Shown: positions 1 through 7,324, numbered from the stretch's first letter. The stretch: DNA of 9,000 nucleotides from Bacteroides sp. UBA7333 (GCA_002471195.1 DKPN01000010.1:1-9000); one strand, 5' to 3'. The notes: a model not told the origin generated them from the letters alone. Numbers and translations: made by a program.

Positions 1-201
1 GATTTGCAACAAGTTATGGAAGACTACGGAACAGTAGTTTCAGTTAAAGTTATCAACGATCGCGAAACTGGTCGTTCTAAAGGATTCGCTTTCGTAGAAA
101 TGGAAGACGAGGCAGCTGCAGCTAAAGCAATCGCTGAACTTAACGGTGCTGAATATCACGGACGTACTATGGTAGTAAAAGAAGCTAGACCAAGAGCTTA
201 A
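1..201 (+). CDS. RRM-domain RNA-binding protein, 3' part (5' end outside window)
   Basis: This is the C-terminal 66 residues of a small single-RRM RNA-binding protein. The frame is open to the first base, so the true start and the first beta strand with RNP2 lie to the left, probably only 10-20 codons away given the size of the RRM fold. The RNP1 octamer KGFAFVEM is visible, preceded by DRETGRSK, a typical beta2-beta3 linker. The C-terminal half of the fold follows (AAAAKAIAELNGAEYHGRTMVVKEARPRA). Family knowledge: bacterial single-RRM proteins bind RNA through the aromatic residues of RNP1 and RNP2, and in Bacteroides such proteins are abundant global RNA binders. This copy stops right after the domain, without the glycine- or arginine-rich tail that some relatives have. 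The targets cannot be told from the sequence. A TTG at position 4 could be read as a start, but that would cut into the domain, so I treat the gene as partial. Confidence 0.9.
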   Translation, partial: DLQQVMEDYGTVVSVKVINDRETGRSKGFAFVEMEDEAAAAKAIAELNGAEYHGRTMVVKEARPRA

Positions 202-214
202 TTACACTAAGGAT

Positions 215-262
215 AAATAAATAACCCCATCAAGCTTTATAGTCAGATGGGGTTATTTATTT
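215..262. terminator. Bidirectional intrinsic terminator between the RRM gene and lptB
   Basis: A perfect 17-bp inverted repeat pairs 215-231 with 246-262 around a 14-nt loop. The core is ACCCCATC/GATGGGGT, flanked by A-rich and T-rich arms that serve as U-tracts in both directions. It lies 13 bp after the RRM stop and 31 bp beyond the lptB stop, between convergent genes, so it can end transcripts from both sides. Confidence 0.88.
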
Positions 263-293
263 TATAACAATATCTTTTAATAAGATCTTAAAA

Positions 294-1052
294 TTAAGTC
301 AACTGAAAATCTTTTCGTCTTAACACAAAGCTATTACTCAAGTATTTTTCACGCACAATTTTATTCTCAGCCAATTCTTCAGGAGTACCTTGGAATAATA
401 TTTTTCCTTCGAACAACAAATATGCTCTATCAGTAATGCTTAATGTCTCTTGTACGTTATGATCAGTTATTAAGATACCGATATTTTTATCTTTAAGTTT
501 CCATACAATTTGCTGAATATCTTCAACAGCAATAGGGTCTACCCCGGCAAATGGTTCATCAAGCATAATAAATTTAGGGTCAATAGCTAGGCAACGAGCA
601 ATTTCGGTACGACGACGCTCACCTCCTGAAAGTTGATTACCTTTATTTTTACGCACTTTTTGCAATCGAAACTCAGCAATCAAGCTTTCCAACTTATCTT
701 TCTGATATTCAATCGGTTTATTAGTCATCTCTAACACAGATGCAATATTATCTTCGACTGTCATTTGTCGAAACACAGAAGCTTCTTGGGCAAGATAGCC
801 AATCCCTGTTTGAGCCCGTTTATAAACTGGATAATTAGTAATTTCCAAATCATCTAAAAATATGCGTCCCTCATTAGGTGTAATTAAGCCTACAGTCATA
901 TAAAAAGAAGTGGTCTTACCAGCACCATTAGGTCCCAACAAACCTACAATCTCTCCTTGTTTCACATGAATGGAGACATGACTCACAACCGTTCGTTTGC
1001 CATACCTTTTTACAAGATCTTCTGTACGAAGCACCATCTTACTATCTTCCAT
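294..1052 (-). CDS. lptB: LPS export ABC transporter ATP-binding protein LptB
   Basis: This 252-residue protein is the cytoplasmic ATPase of the LptB2FG complex, which extracts lipopolysaccharide from the inner membrane and pushes it along the Lpt bridge to the outer membrane. All ABC motifs are present: Walker A GPNGAGKT (40-47), Q-loop Gln89 in YLAQE, signature LSGGE (141-145), Walker B FIMLDEP (161-167, catalytic Glu166) and switch His198 in ITDHN. The LptB-like stretches GERRRTEIARCLA and EPFAGVDPIAVEDIQ and the length support LptB over a generic ABC ATPase. Two starts are possible: ATG at 1052 (MEDSKMVLR) and ATG at 1037 (MVLRTEDL). I keep the first because the promoter -7 box at 1070-1077 would put the transcript start just upstream of it. 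lptF, lptG, lptC and lptA are not in the window, which fits the usual scattering of lpt genes. It is transcribed divergently from mlaE. Confidence 0.95.
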   Translation of the reverse strand: MEDSKMVLRTEDLVKRYGKRTVVSHVSIHVKQGEIVGLLGPNGAGKTTSFYMTVGLITPNEGRIFLDDLEITNYPVYKRAQTGIGYLAQEASVFRQMTVEDNIASVLEMTNKPIEYQKDKLESLIAEFRLQKVRKNKGNQLSGGERRRTEIARCLAIDPKFIMLDEPFAGVDPIAVEDIQQIVWKLKDKNIGILITDHNVQETLSITDRAYLLFEGKILFQGTPEELAENKIVREKYLSNSFVLRRKDFQLT

Positions 1053-1069
1053 ACCCTTTTATTTTGTGG

Positions 1070-1077
1070 CAAATGTA
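1070..1077 (-). promoter_or_regulatory. Putative -7 box of the lptB promoter
   Basis: On the minus strand this reads TACATTTG, a full match to the Bacteroidetes -7 consensus TAnnTTTG. It ends 17 bp upstream of the lptB ATG at 1052, so the leader would be very short. No good TTTG element is found at the usual -33 spacing. It forms an inverted repeat with the mlaE box at 1099-1106. Confidence 0.55.
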
Positions 1078-1098
1078 ACAAAATAAGCCGAAATAGTG

Positions 1099-1106
1099 TA
1101 CATTTG
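1099..1106 (+). promoter_or_regulatory. Putative -7 box of the mlaE-mlaF promoter
   Basis: TACATTTG matches the Bacteroidetes -7 consensus TAnnTTTG and lies 18 bp upstream of the mlaE ATG at 1125. The -33 position would fall at about 1073-1080, on top of the lptB box, and has no clear TTTG there. The two promoters are therefore likely to overlap. Confidence 0.55.
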
Positions 1107-1124
1107 CAAACAAATAAACGACTT

Positions 1125-1868
1125 ATGATCAAAGCACTCAAAACTGTAGGGCGATACATAATTCTGATGTGGCGTACTTTAGGACGCCCCGATCGGATGC
1201 GTATGTTCTTCCGTCAATATCTTGACGAACTAGATAAATTGGGGGTAAACTCCATTGGTATTGTATTACTCATTTCATTTTTTATTGGTGCAGTAATCAC
1301 TATCCAAATCAAATTAAATATTGAAAGCCCATGGATGCCTCGCTGGACTGTAGGTTATGTTACCCGCGAGATTTTACTGTTAGAGTTTTCCTCTTCCATC
1401 ATGTGTTTAATATTAGCCGGTAAAGTTGGTTCAAACATCGCATCAGAGTTAGGCACAATGCGAGTAACTCAGCAAATTGATGCATTAGAAATTATGGGAA
1501 TCAATTCTGCCAACTACCTTATATTCCCTAAAATATCCGCAATGGTCACTATTATTCCTATTTTAGTAACCTTTAGTATTATAGCCGGAATGCTTGGAGC
1601 CTATGCCACCTGCTGGTTTGGCGGCATAATGAATGCCACCAACCTAACCTACGGATTACAATATATGTTCGAAGAGTGGTTTATATGGTGTGGAATCATC
1701 AAATCGTTATTCTTTGCATTTATCATCGCTAGTGTTTCCTCATTTTTCGGATATACGGTAGAGGGTGGATCAACAGAAGTAGGTAAGGCATCAACCAATG
1801 CAGTAGTATCTAGTAGTGTACTAATATTATTTGCTGATTTAATATTAACCAAACTTTTTATGGGATGA
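1125..1868 (+). CDS. mlaE: MlaE-type phospholipid ABC transporter permease
   Basis: This 247-residue integral inner-membrane protein is the permease of an MCE/Mla transporter, which moves phospholipids between the inner membrane and a periplasmic MCE ring to keep the outer membrane asymmetric. The family hallmark ELGTMRVTQQIDALEIMGI lies at 108-126, the cytoplasmic coupling segment that contacts the ATPase. Hydrophobic segments lie at about 45-64, 89-104, 141-162, 193-212 and 229-244, around the expected permease number. The frame is open upstream to 957, but I choose ATG 1125 because it gives the normal family length, begins with the amphipathic MIKALKTVGRYIILMW typical of MlaE, and lies just after the -7 box. 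The longer form would overlap lptB and add residues with no family character. The stop overlaps the mlaF start (ATGA), which suggests translational coupling. No MlaD (MCE) or MlaB (STAS) gene is adjacent; I expect the MCE partner elsewhere in the genome. Confidence 0.93.
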   Translation: MIKALKTVGRYIILMWRTLGRPDRMRMFFRQYLDELDKLGVNSIGIVLLISFFIGAVITIQIKLNIESPWMPRWTVGYVTREILLLEFSSSIMCLILAGKVGSNIASELGTMRVTQQIDALEIMGINSANYLIFPKISAMVTIIPILVTFSIIAGMLGAYATCWFGGIMNATNLTYGLQYMFEEWFIWCGIIKSLFFAFIIASVSSFFGYTVEGGSTEVGKASTNAVVSSSVLILFADLILTKLFMG

Positions 1869-2638
1869 TTGAGGTAAAAGGATTATATAAATCATTTGAA
1901 GACAAAGATGTATTGAAAGACATCAATGCCACTTTTGAAAATGGTAAAACAAACTTAATCATTGGACAAAGTGGATCGGGTAAAACTGTATTGATGAAAT
2001 GCATCGTAGGCTTACTAGATCCCGATCGGGGAGAGTTATTGTATGACCATCGCAATTTTTTGACGATGGGAAAAAAGGAGAAAAAAATATTGCGTCGCGA
2101 AATGGGAATGATATTCCAAAGTGCTGCATTATTCGATTCAATGAGCGTATTAGAAAATGTCATGTTTCCGCTAAACATGTTTAGCAATGATACTTTGCGC
2201 GAACGAACCAAGCGCGCTATGTTTTGCCTCGATCGTGTAAATTTAACAGAAGCTAAAGAGAAATTTCCCGGTGAAATCAGTGGAGGTATGCAGAAGCGCG
2301 TAGCCATCGCTAGAGCCATTGCTCTTAATCCTAAATATCTATTTTGCGATGAACCCAATTCAGGCTTAGACCCAAAGACATCATTAGTTATTGACGAACT
2401 TATTCATGATATTACAAAAGAGTATAATATGACTACCATTATTAATACTCATGATATGAATTCAGTGATGGGAATTGGCGAGAAAGTAATCTATATTTAT
2501 CAAGGAAGAAAAGAGTGGGAAGGTACAAAAGAGGACATTTTTAAATCCAATAATGAATTATTAAACAACTTCATATTTGCATCTGATCTTTTACAGAAAG
2601 TTAGAGAAGTAGAAAGACACGAAGAAGGATTAGAGTAA
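1865..2638 (+). CDS. mlaF: MlaF-type phospholipid ABC transporter ATP-binding protein
   Basis: This 257-residue cytoplasmic ATPase is the partner of the MlaE permease encoded immediately upstream. Motifs are Walker A GQSGSGKT (34-41), Q-loop Gln85 in GMIFQ, signature ISGGM (138-142), Walker B YLFCDEP (158-164, catalytic Glu163) and switch His196 in INTHD. The Met after SGG, and KRVAIARAIALNPK after it, are characteristic of MlaF/Ttg2A rather than sugar or peptide importers. EPNSGLDPKTS is likewise typical of MCE-linked ATPases. The start is fixed by the ATGA overlap with mlaE, so the two are probably made in matched amounts. The C-terminus (about 228-257, FKSNNELLNNFIFASDLLQKV) is the short helical tail seen in this family. 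The gene ends 18 bp before a hairpin terminator, so the operon appears to contain only these two genes. Confidence 0.93.
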   Translation: MIEVKGLYKSFEDKDVLKDINATFENGKTNLIIGQSGSGKTVLMKCIVGLLDPDRGELLYDHRNFLTMGKKEKKILRREMGMIFQSAALFDSMSVLENVMFPLNMFSNDTLRERTKRAMFCLDRVNLTEAKEKFPGEISGGMQKRVAIARAIALNPKYLFCDEPNSGLDPKTSLVIDELIHDITKEYNMTTIINTHDMNSVMGIGEKVIYIYQGRKEWEGTKEDIFKSNNELLNNFIFASDLLQKVREVERHEEGLE

Positions 2639-2656
2639 ATGAATCATTATATTGAT

Positions 2657-2692
2657 AAAAAAGCCTACCGTAGATTAACGATAGGCTTTTTT
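2657..2692. terminator. Bidirectional intrinsic terminator between mlaF and the barrel-protein gene
   Basis: Arms 2657-2671 and 2678-2692 pair over 15 positions with one C/A mismatch around a 6-nt loop. The stem centre is GCCTA/TAGGC, flanked by six A and six T, giving a U-tract on either strand. It sits between the stops of two convergent genes. Confidence 0.88.
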
Positions 2693-2710
2693 ATATTTGA
2701 TATTTTGCTT

Positions 2711-5626
2711 TTAGAAACGATGTCTATTACCACCAAACCCACCCGGGTGCCCGGAGGGACTACCACTAGGACCATCAAAGCCGCGCTGATTTACTTTATC
2801 ACGAGCCGCCTTGCCACCAAACACATTTAGACGGTAGATTACATGAAACATACAATAGCTATTTATACCATTATATTCAGATACCGAACGAAGGTCAGCT
2901 GTCAATGATCGACTAATATTGGTTTGTTGACGAAGAATATCATACCACTCAAAACTAATCGTTGTAGAGCCTTTAAATAAATTCTGAGCTATCTGAGCAT
3001 TCCAAATCCATTCATTACGATTCATGCTCTCATCACGATACCCCCGACGACACTGGTCGATAATATTAGTAGAGATAGTCATATTCCAAGGTAGATTCAC
3101 ATTTGTATTTGCACCATACGAAAACACATAAGGTTGTTGATTATTCTCCGGTCTCAGTTCATTACGTTCAAACGAATATTCAATAGAACCATTAACTCCA
3201 AATTCAAACCAGTTATTACGATAAGCCGCATTCACACGCTCAGTCAATGTCAATTCGGTACTTGTATTCTTCTCGTTCATTTTCTTATCTTGTTCATAAA
3301 GAAAAGACACACTATTTGTATAGTTCACACGTGAGAATGAGTTAATCGTAAATTTCTTATTTTTGAGTGCCGTATTGAAACCAAACATACCAAATGCATT
3401 CCAATTGCCATTAATATTTTGTGGTTGAGAAATCGTTCCACCTGTTTGTTCATTATATTCAGTAGCATTTGCAATTGCATTTTGTATAAACGAGAATCGC
3501 GCATGCGCCATCATACCTTGTTGTTTCTCGGCATTATATGTATTATAAAACAATCGAATATTATGAGTAAATGATGGCTTCAATCCCGGATTTCCCATCG
3601 TTATACGCAAAGGATCAGAATTATCGACAATAGGAAGAAGATCTTCCATACTTGGCTGACCGCTATTTCCACGATAAGAAAAACGCAATTGACTAACTTT
3701 AGAGAAACGATAACGAAAATCCACAGTAGGTGTAAAGTTAAACACGTGACGTGTGGTATCAATCATGTACTCTCCGCGTTGATAAGATAATCTAGACATT
3801 TGAGGCTGAAACGATCCACCGGCAGTCAACTGATATTTCTCACGGATGAGTCGAATATTGGCAGTAATATCATGATTAAAGTAGTGATATTTAGCATCTT
3901 TCGACAAGCTATCTACAATATTATTTTCAAATCCTTCTGGCAATCGGTCTTCAACATTCCAATCGGGATAATCCAACAAATTGTAAGTATGCTTATCGCT
4001 AGTATTATACTTATAGGTAAAGTTGTAGCTAAGTTGCAAAAAGGTAGCACGTGCTATTGGTTCGCTGTAAGTAACCTGTGCACTGTAGGTATAGTTTGAA
4101 GTAGGAGTCGATATATACTGATTGCGAAACAAAGTAGAGTCTTGACCAGCAGCATTTAGCAATTGGTAATATCGGGTTTCTGATTTAGAGTACTGATCAT
4201 TTTCATTATCTTTATAGCCAAATCGTCCACGAAATGTAATGTTACGCCCCAATGAATTAAGCTTACGGTTGAGTTGCAAAGTAGCATTGGTGTTTACGCT
4301 ATGCGATTTACGCAATGAGTGAGAGTTTATCGCATTCACTCGAATATCGCGCAACGGATCATTATCCGCATCAAAAGCGTTAAAGTCAAGATAATCATTT
4401 GGATTTGATACGATACTAAATGGATCTTGATTAAAAGTACCAGAATATGAGTCTGATTCATTATTAGCTCTTCCATACGAGAACTCAGGACGAAAAATAA
4501 TATTGGTCATCGTATCGGGTTTCCACTCCAAACGAAAATCCGCATTTAGGTCTAGATTCTTTTTAATATTCTTAGAGTTTGAGTTCGAGTACGAATTACC
4601 ATTTTGCAAAAAGCGTTCTGAATAACTTGTATTTACAATATCTGAGTTTTTATAATTATAGCGAAAACTACCTCCGGTTTCCAGTTTATCGGTTTCTGTA
4701 GCAAAGTTTACCCCAACAGTTTTGGTTGCGTTCAATCCATCATTTCTTCTCCATCTCGGACCACCTCCCCCACTCGAGAAACCTTGGTCGTTCACATTGT
4801 TAGCACCACCGATGAGCGACAGTTGCGTTTTATCCACAAATCTATTTAGCATCAAGTTGCCAAGATAACGATCATGAGTACCATAAGCAACATCAGCATT
4901 CCCAAACCAACCTTGATTCATGCCTTTCTTTACTTTTAGGTCAAGTACAGTTTCTTCTTCACCATCATCAATGCCAGTAATGCGTGCTAAGTCAGACTTC
5001 TTATCATACGTTTTCAACTTATCAATCATGTTTGCAGGTAAATTTTTCAAACCGGTTTTCACATCACCGCCAAAAAACTCTTTTCCCTCAACCATAATCT
5101 TTTTCAACTCTTTACCATTGATTTTCACATTGCCGTCTTCGTCAATCTCAGCTCCCGGAATCTTCTTTATCAGTTCTTCCAACATTGCACCTTCGGGCAC
5201 ACGGTAAGCAGATGTATTATACATCAACGTATCTTCTACCACAGTAACCTGAGGAGCCTCAGCAGTTATCACAGCTTCACTCAGCATCACTGCATCAGAG
5301 CGCAAAGCAATAGTTCCCACATTTTTTTCGGTTACTTTGTTGCTTAAAGCCAATGGCATATTTTCTGTGTGATAACCAATAAACGAGATACGTAGCAAAT
5401 ACTTACCCTCTTTCACTTTGGGCAATGTGAAATATCCATTTTTGGAAGTTACTACACCGGCTGCCTGAGCGCTATCAGGCAAAGATAACAATTGAACGGT
5501 TGCCATCTCAACAGCCTCTTTCGTGTCGAGTTCAATAACTCGTCCCGAAACCGTTATTGTTTTATTTTGAGCCAATGCAGAAGCAGATACCCAAACAAAC
5601 GCAAGTAAAAGAGCTACTTTTTTCAT
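2711..5626 (-). CDS. SusC/TonB-receptor-like outer-membrane beta-barrel protein
   Basis: This is a 971-residue outer-membrane protein. A signal peptide (MKKVALLLAFVWVSASALA, likely cut after Ala19) is followed by a carboxypeptidase-regulatory-like beta-sandwich (about 23-98: TVSGRVIE..ATVQLL..GYFTLPKV..YLLRISFIGY). Next is a plug-like region (about 115-235, with EELIKKIPGAEIDEDGNVKINGK and VEGKEFFGGD). The remainder, to about 937, is rich in alternating aromatic and polar beta strands, ending with YCMFHVIYRLNVFG. This order matches the Bacteroidetes outer-membrane beta-barrel family related to SusC-like TonB-dependent receptors. No SusD-like lipoprotein, glycosidase, sigma or anti-sigma gene adjoins it, so no substrate can be assigned. 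I see no clear TonB box. A Gly/Pro/Arg-rich tail of 34 residues (938-971) follows the last strand and ends in Phe. The gene lies 78 bp after the stop of the upstream membrane-protein gene on the same strand and may share its transcript. Transport is inferred from architecture only. Confidence 0.85.
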   Translation of the reverse strand: MKKVALLLAFVWVSASALAQNKTITVSGRVIELDTKEAVEMATVQLLSLPDSAQAAGVVTSKNGYFTLPKVKEGKYLLRISFIGYHTENMPLALSNKVTEKNVGTIALRSDAVMLSEAVITAEAPQVTVVEDTLMYNTSAYRVPEGAMLEELIKKIPGAEIDEDGNVKINGKELKKIMVEGKEFFGGDVKTGLKNLPANMIDKLKTYDKKSDLARITGIDDGEEETVLDLKVKKGMNQGWFGNADVAYGTHDRYLGNLMLNRFVDKTQLSLIGGANNVNDQGFSSGGGGPRWRRNDGLNATKTVGVNFATETDKLETGGSFRYNYKNSDIVNTSYSERFLQNGNSYSNSNSKNIKKNLDLNADFRLEWKPDTMTNIIFRPEFSYGRANNESDSYSGTFNQDPFSIVSNPNDYLDFNAFDADNDPLRDIRVNAINSHSLRKSHSVNTNATLQLNRKLNSLGRNITFRGRFGYKDNENDQYSKSETRYYQLLNAAGQDSTLFRNQYISTPTSNYTYSAQVTYSEPIARATFLQLSYNFTYKYNTSDKHTYNLLDYPDWNVEDRLPEGFENNIVDSLSKDAKYHYFNHDITANIRLIREKYQLTAGGSFQPQMSRLSYQRGEYMIDTTRHVFNFTPTVDFRYRFSKVSQLRFSYRGNSGQPSMEDLLPIVDNSDPLRITMGNPGLKPSFTHNIRLFYNTYNAEKQQGMMAHARFSFIQNAIANATEYNEQTGGTISQPQNINGNWNAFGMFGFNTALKNKKFTINSFSRVNYTNSVSFLYEQDKKMNEKNTSTELTLTERVNAAYRNNWFEFGVNGSIEYSFERNELRPENNQQPYVFSYGANTNVNLPWNMTISTNIIDQCRRGYRDESMNRNEWIWNAQIAQNLFKGSTTISFEWYDILRQQTNISRSLTADLRSVSEYNGINSYCMFHVIYRLNVFGGKAARDKVNQRGFDGPSGSPSGHPGGFGGNRHRF

Positions 5627-5704
5627 TTAATCAATTATAAGTGGTAATTAACGACAATTGTCTGTTTGACACTCATCAGGGCAAAAGGTTTAATGAAATA
5701 GTAG

Positions 5705-6109
5705 TTATTTTTTAAAAATATTATCAACTTTAGCTTTTTTGATACCAAACTCTAAGCAGAGTACATTGATAATCAAGAAGGTTAAAAACGAAGAGGTATC
5801 AACCGTTATTACATCTCCTGTAGAAAGTTTAAAGAGCATAGTACCAAATACAAACAACACCGTAAGAAACATGGCATAGCGGGTTGCGTTGTTACGAATA
5901 GCCTCAGTAGCTTTAGTTTCATCTTTAGTGTAAGCAAATAGAATCATCAATGCCCCCATCATCATAAGTAATTTAACACACTCTTTATAAAATAGCAGAT
6001 TAGAATCATTAAGCTTACCTATAAAGAATAGCACAAAAGGGATAATCATTGAAAATAACAGAATAACATATCCTAAAGGACGACAGAAGATTGGTAATAA
6101 TGGTTTCAT
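5705..6109 (-). CDS. Four-helix inner-membrane protein of unknown function
   Basis: I do not recognise this 134-residue protein. It has four hydrophobic segments, about 12-30 (LGYVILLFSMIIPFVLFFI), 44-60 (CVKLLMMMGALMILFAY), 78-95 (YAMFLTVLFVFGTMLFKL) and 108-123 (FLTFLIINVLCLEFGI). A charged loop at 61-77 (TKDETKATEAIRNNATR) separates helices 2 and 3, and the C-terminal tail is Lys-rich (KKAKVDNIFKK). By the positive-inside rule both ends and the middle loop would be cytoplasmic. There are no catalytic motifs, Cys pairs or lipobox. The normal start codon, Bacteroidetes -7 box upstream and unremarkable composition support a real gene. It may be cotranscribed with the outer-membrane barrel gene 78 bp downstream, which hints at an envelope role but does not prove it. 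Confidence 0.75.
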   Translation of the reverse strand: MKPLLPIFCRPLGYVILLFSMIIPFVLFFIGKLNDSNLLFYKECVKLLMMMGALMILFAYTKDETKATEAIRNNATRYAMFLTVLFVFGTMLFKLSTGDVITVDTSSFLTFLIINVLCLEFGIKKAKVDNIFKK

Positions 6110-6130
6110 ATATTCATTTTTTTAGTGACA

Positions 6131-6138
6131 CAAAAGTA
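6131..6138 (-). promoter_or_regulatory. Putative -7 box of the four-helix membrane protein gene
   Basis: On the minus strand this reads TACTTTTG, matching TAnnTTTG, 21 bp upstream of the ATG at 6109. The -33 region lacks a clear TTTG. It is the mirror copy of the aroB box at 6158-6165. Confidence 0.55.
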
Positions 6139-6157
6139 ACTAAAAAAACTTTTTAAC

Positions 6158-6165
6158 TACTTTTG
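6158..6165 (+). promoter_or_regulatory. Putative -7 box of the aroB promoter
   Basis: TACTTTTG matches the Bacteroidetes -7 consensus and is identical to the -7 box of the tRNA-Pro promoter. The aroB ATG follows 29 bp later. No TTTG is found at -33; that position overlaps the opposing promoter's -7 box. Confidence 0.55.
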
Positions 6166-6194
6166 TCTACAAGAAAAACAAAACCATAATAATT

Positions 6195-7256
6195 ATGAGC
6201 AAGCAAAAGGTTATTCTATCCAAAAATATTGAGTCGGATTTGGCTGAAGCTATCCAAGCGTGTCCACACGATTGTCTGTTTATTGTAACCGATACCCATA
6301 CACATCAATTATGCATGCCTACCCTTTTGAGTACAGGTTTAGTAAATGATGCCACAGAAATTATAATCGAAGCCGAAGACATTCATAAGAACATGGAGAC
6401 ATTAGCTTCAGTATGGCAAGTGTTAAGTGAAAAAGGTGCTACCCGCCACTCACTTCTTATCAATTTAGGCGGAGGCATGGTGACCGATCTAGGCGGATTT
6501 GCAGCAGCAACCTTCAAACGGGGTATTAACTACATCAACATACCTACTACACTCCTTGCCATGGTAGATGCCTCGGTAGGCGGCAAAACGGGTATCAACT
6601 TTAATGGGTTAAAGAATGAAGTTGGTGTGTTTGCACCTGCAGACAGTGTATTAATAGACTCTAACTTTTTACGTACGCTCGATAAAGAGAACTTTTTTTC
6701 GGGTTATGCCGAAATGCTAAAACATGGGTTAATTAGCCATGTAGGACACTGGGCAGAGCTTCTTTCTATAAATACCGACAAGCTCGATTATGATTACCTA
6801 AAGAAGTTAGTTGGCGAATCGGTTCAGATTAAAGAGAATATTGTGGAACAAGACCCATTTGAACACGGCATACGCAAAGCGCTCAATCTAGGTCACACAG
6901 CCGGTCATGCTTTCGAGAGTCTTGCTTTAGCACAAAATAAACCTGTGCTTCATGGTTATGCAGTAGCATGGGGAATCATTTGCGAGCTTTACTTATCACA
7001 TCGCAATACAGGATTTCCTAAAGATAAGATGCGTCAAACCATTCAGTTCATCAAAGACAATTATGGAGTATTTATCTTTGATTGCAAACAGTATGAAGCA
7101 CTCTATGGGTATATGACGCACGACAAGAAAAATACTTCGGGAGTAGTTAATTTTACTTTGCTCAGTGATATTGGAGAAATTGTAATAAACCAAACTGCTG
7201 ATAAAGAAACAATATTTGAGATGCTCGATTTTTATCGTGAGTGTATGGGGTGCTAG
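6195..7256 (+). CDS. aroB: 3-dehydroquinate synthase
   Basis: This cytoplasmic enzyme converts DAHP to 3-dehydroquinate, the second step of the shikimate pathway, using NAD and a divalent metal. The 353-residue length is normal. The NAD-binding segment GGGMVTDLGGFAAATFKRG lies at 92-110, and the hallmark PTTLLAMVDASVGGKTGIN at 117-135. Metal ligands are predicted at Glu173 (YAEMLKHG), His234 (LNLGHTAGHAFE) and His253 (LHGYAVAWG). Further conserved pieces are EQDPFEHGIRKALN and MTHDKKN. The ATG at 6195 gives a complete N-terminal Rossmann-like domain and follows the -7 box closely. No other aro gene is adjacent. It is divergent from the four-helix membrane protein gene and followed after 68 bp by tRNA-Pro; I see no strong hairpin between aroB and the tRNA. 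Confidence 0.96.
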   Translation: MSKQKVILSKNIESDLAEAIQACPHDCLFIVTDTHTHQLCMPTLLSTGLVNDATEIIIEAEDIHKNMETLASVWQVLSEKGATRHSLLINLGGGMVTDLGGFAAATFKRGINYINIPTTLLAMVDASVGGKTGINFNGLKNEVGVFAPADSVLIDSNFLRTLDKENFFSGYAEMLKHGLISHVGHWAELLSINTDKLDYDYLKKLVGESVQIKENIVEQDPFEHGIRKALNLGHTAGHAFESLALAQNKPVLHGYAVAWGIICELYLSHRNTGFPKDKMRQTIQFIKDNYGVFIFDCKQYEALYGYMTHDKKNTSGVVNFTLLSDIGEIVINQTADKETIFEMLDFYRECMGC

Positions 7257-7282
7257 AAACGTCAAATTTTAGCCTATATTTA

Positions 7283-7313
7283 TTTGCATTTCTAAATTTA
7301 ATGACTACTTTTG
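7283..7313 (+). promoter_or_regulatory. Consensus Bacteroidetes promoter of tRNA-Pro
   Basis: A -33 element TTTG (7283-7286) is separated by exactly 19 bp from a -7 element TACTTTTG (7306-7313). This matches the full Bacteroides primary-sigma consensus TTTG-N19-TAnnTTTG. The transcript start would fall at about 7320, right before the tRNA at 7325. It is the only promoter in the window with both elements intact, as expected for a stable RNA. Confidence 0.8.
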
Positions 7314-7324
7314 CATCCGCAATT

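Noticed and set aside
957..1124. Upstream extension of the mlaE frame to an ATG at 957
   Set aside because: It would run antisense through the lptB 5' end and the promoter boxes, adds 56 residues with no family character, and gives an abnormal length; ATG 1125 fits MlaE.
1858..2358. 166-codon open frame antisense to mlaF
   Set aside because: It is a shadow of mlaF, which has all ABC motifs; the antisense product has no recognisable domain.
2639..2830. Open frame directly after mlaF on the plus strand
   Set aside because: It covers the bidirectional terminator and the end of the convergent barrel gene, and its product looks like an antisense artefact.
4920..5207. 95-codon open frame antisense to the barrel gene
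   Set aside because: Ser/Phe-rich shadow of the sense strand with no domain or promoter.
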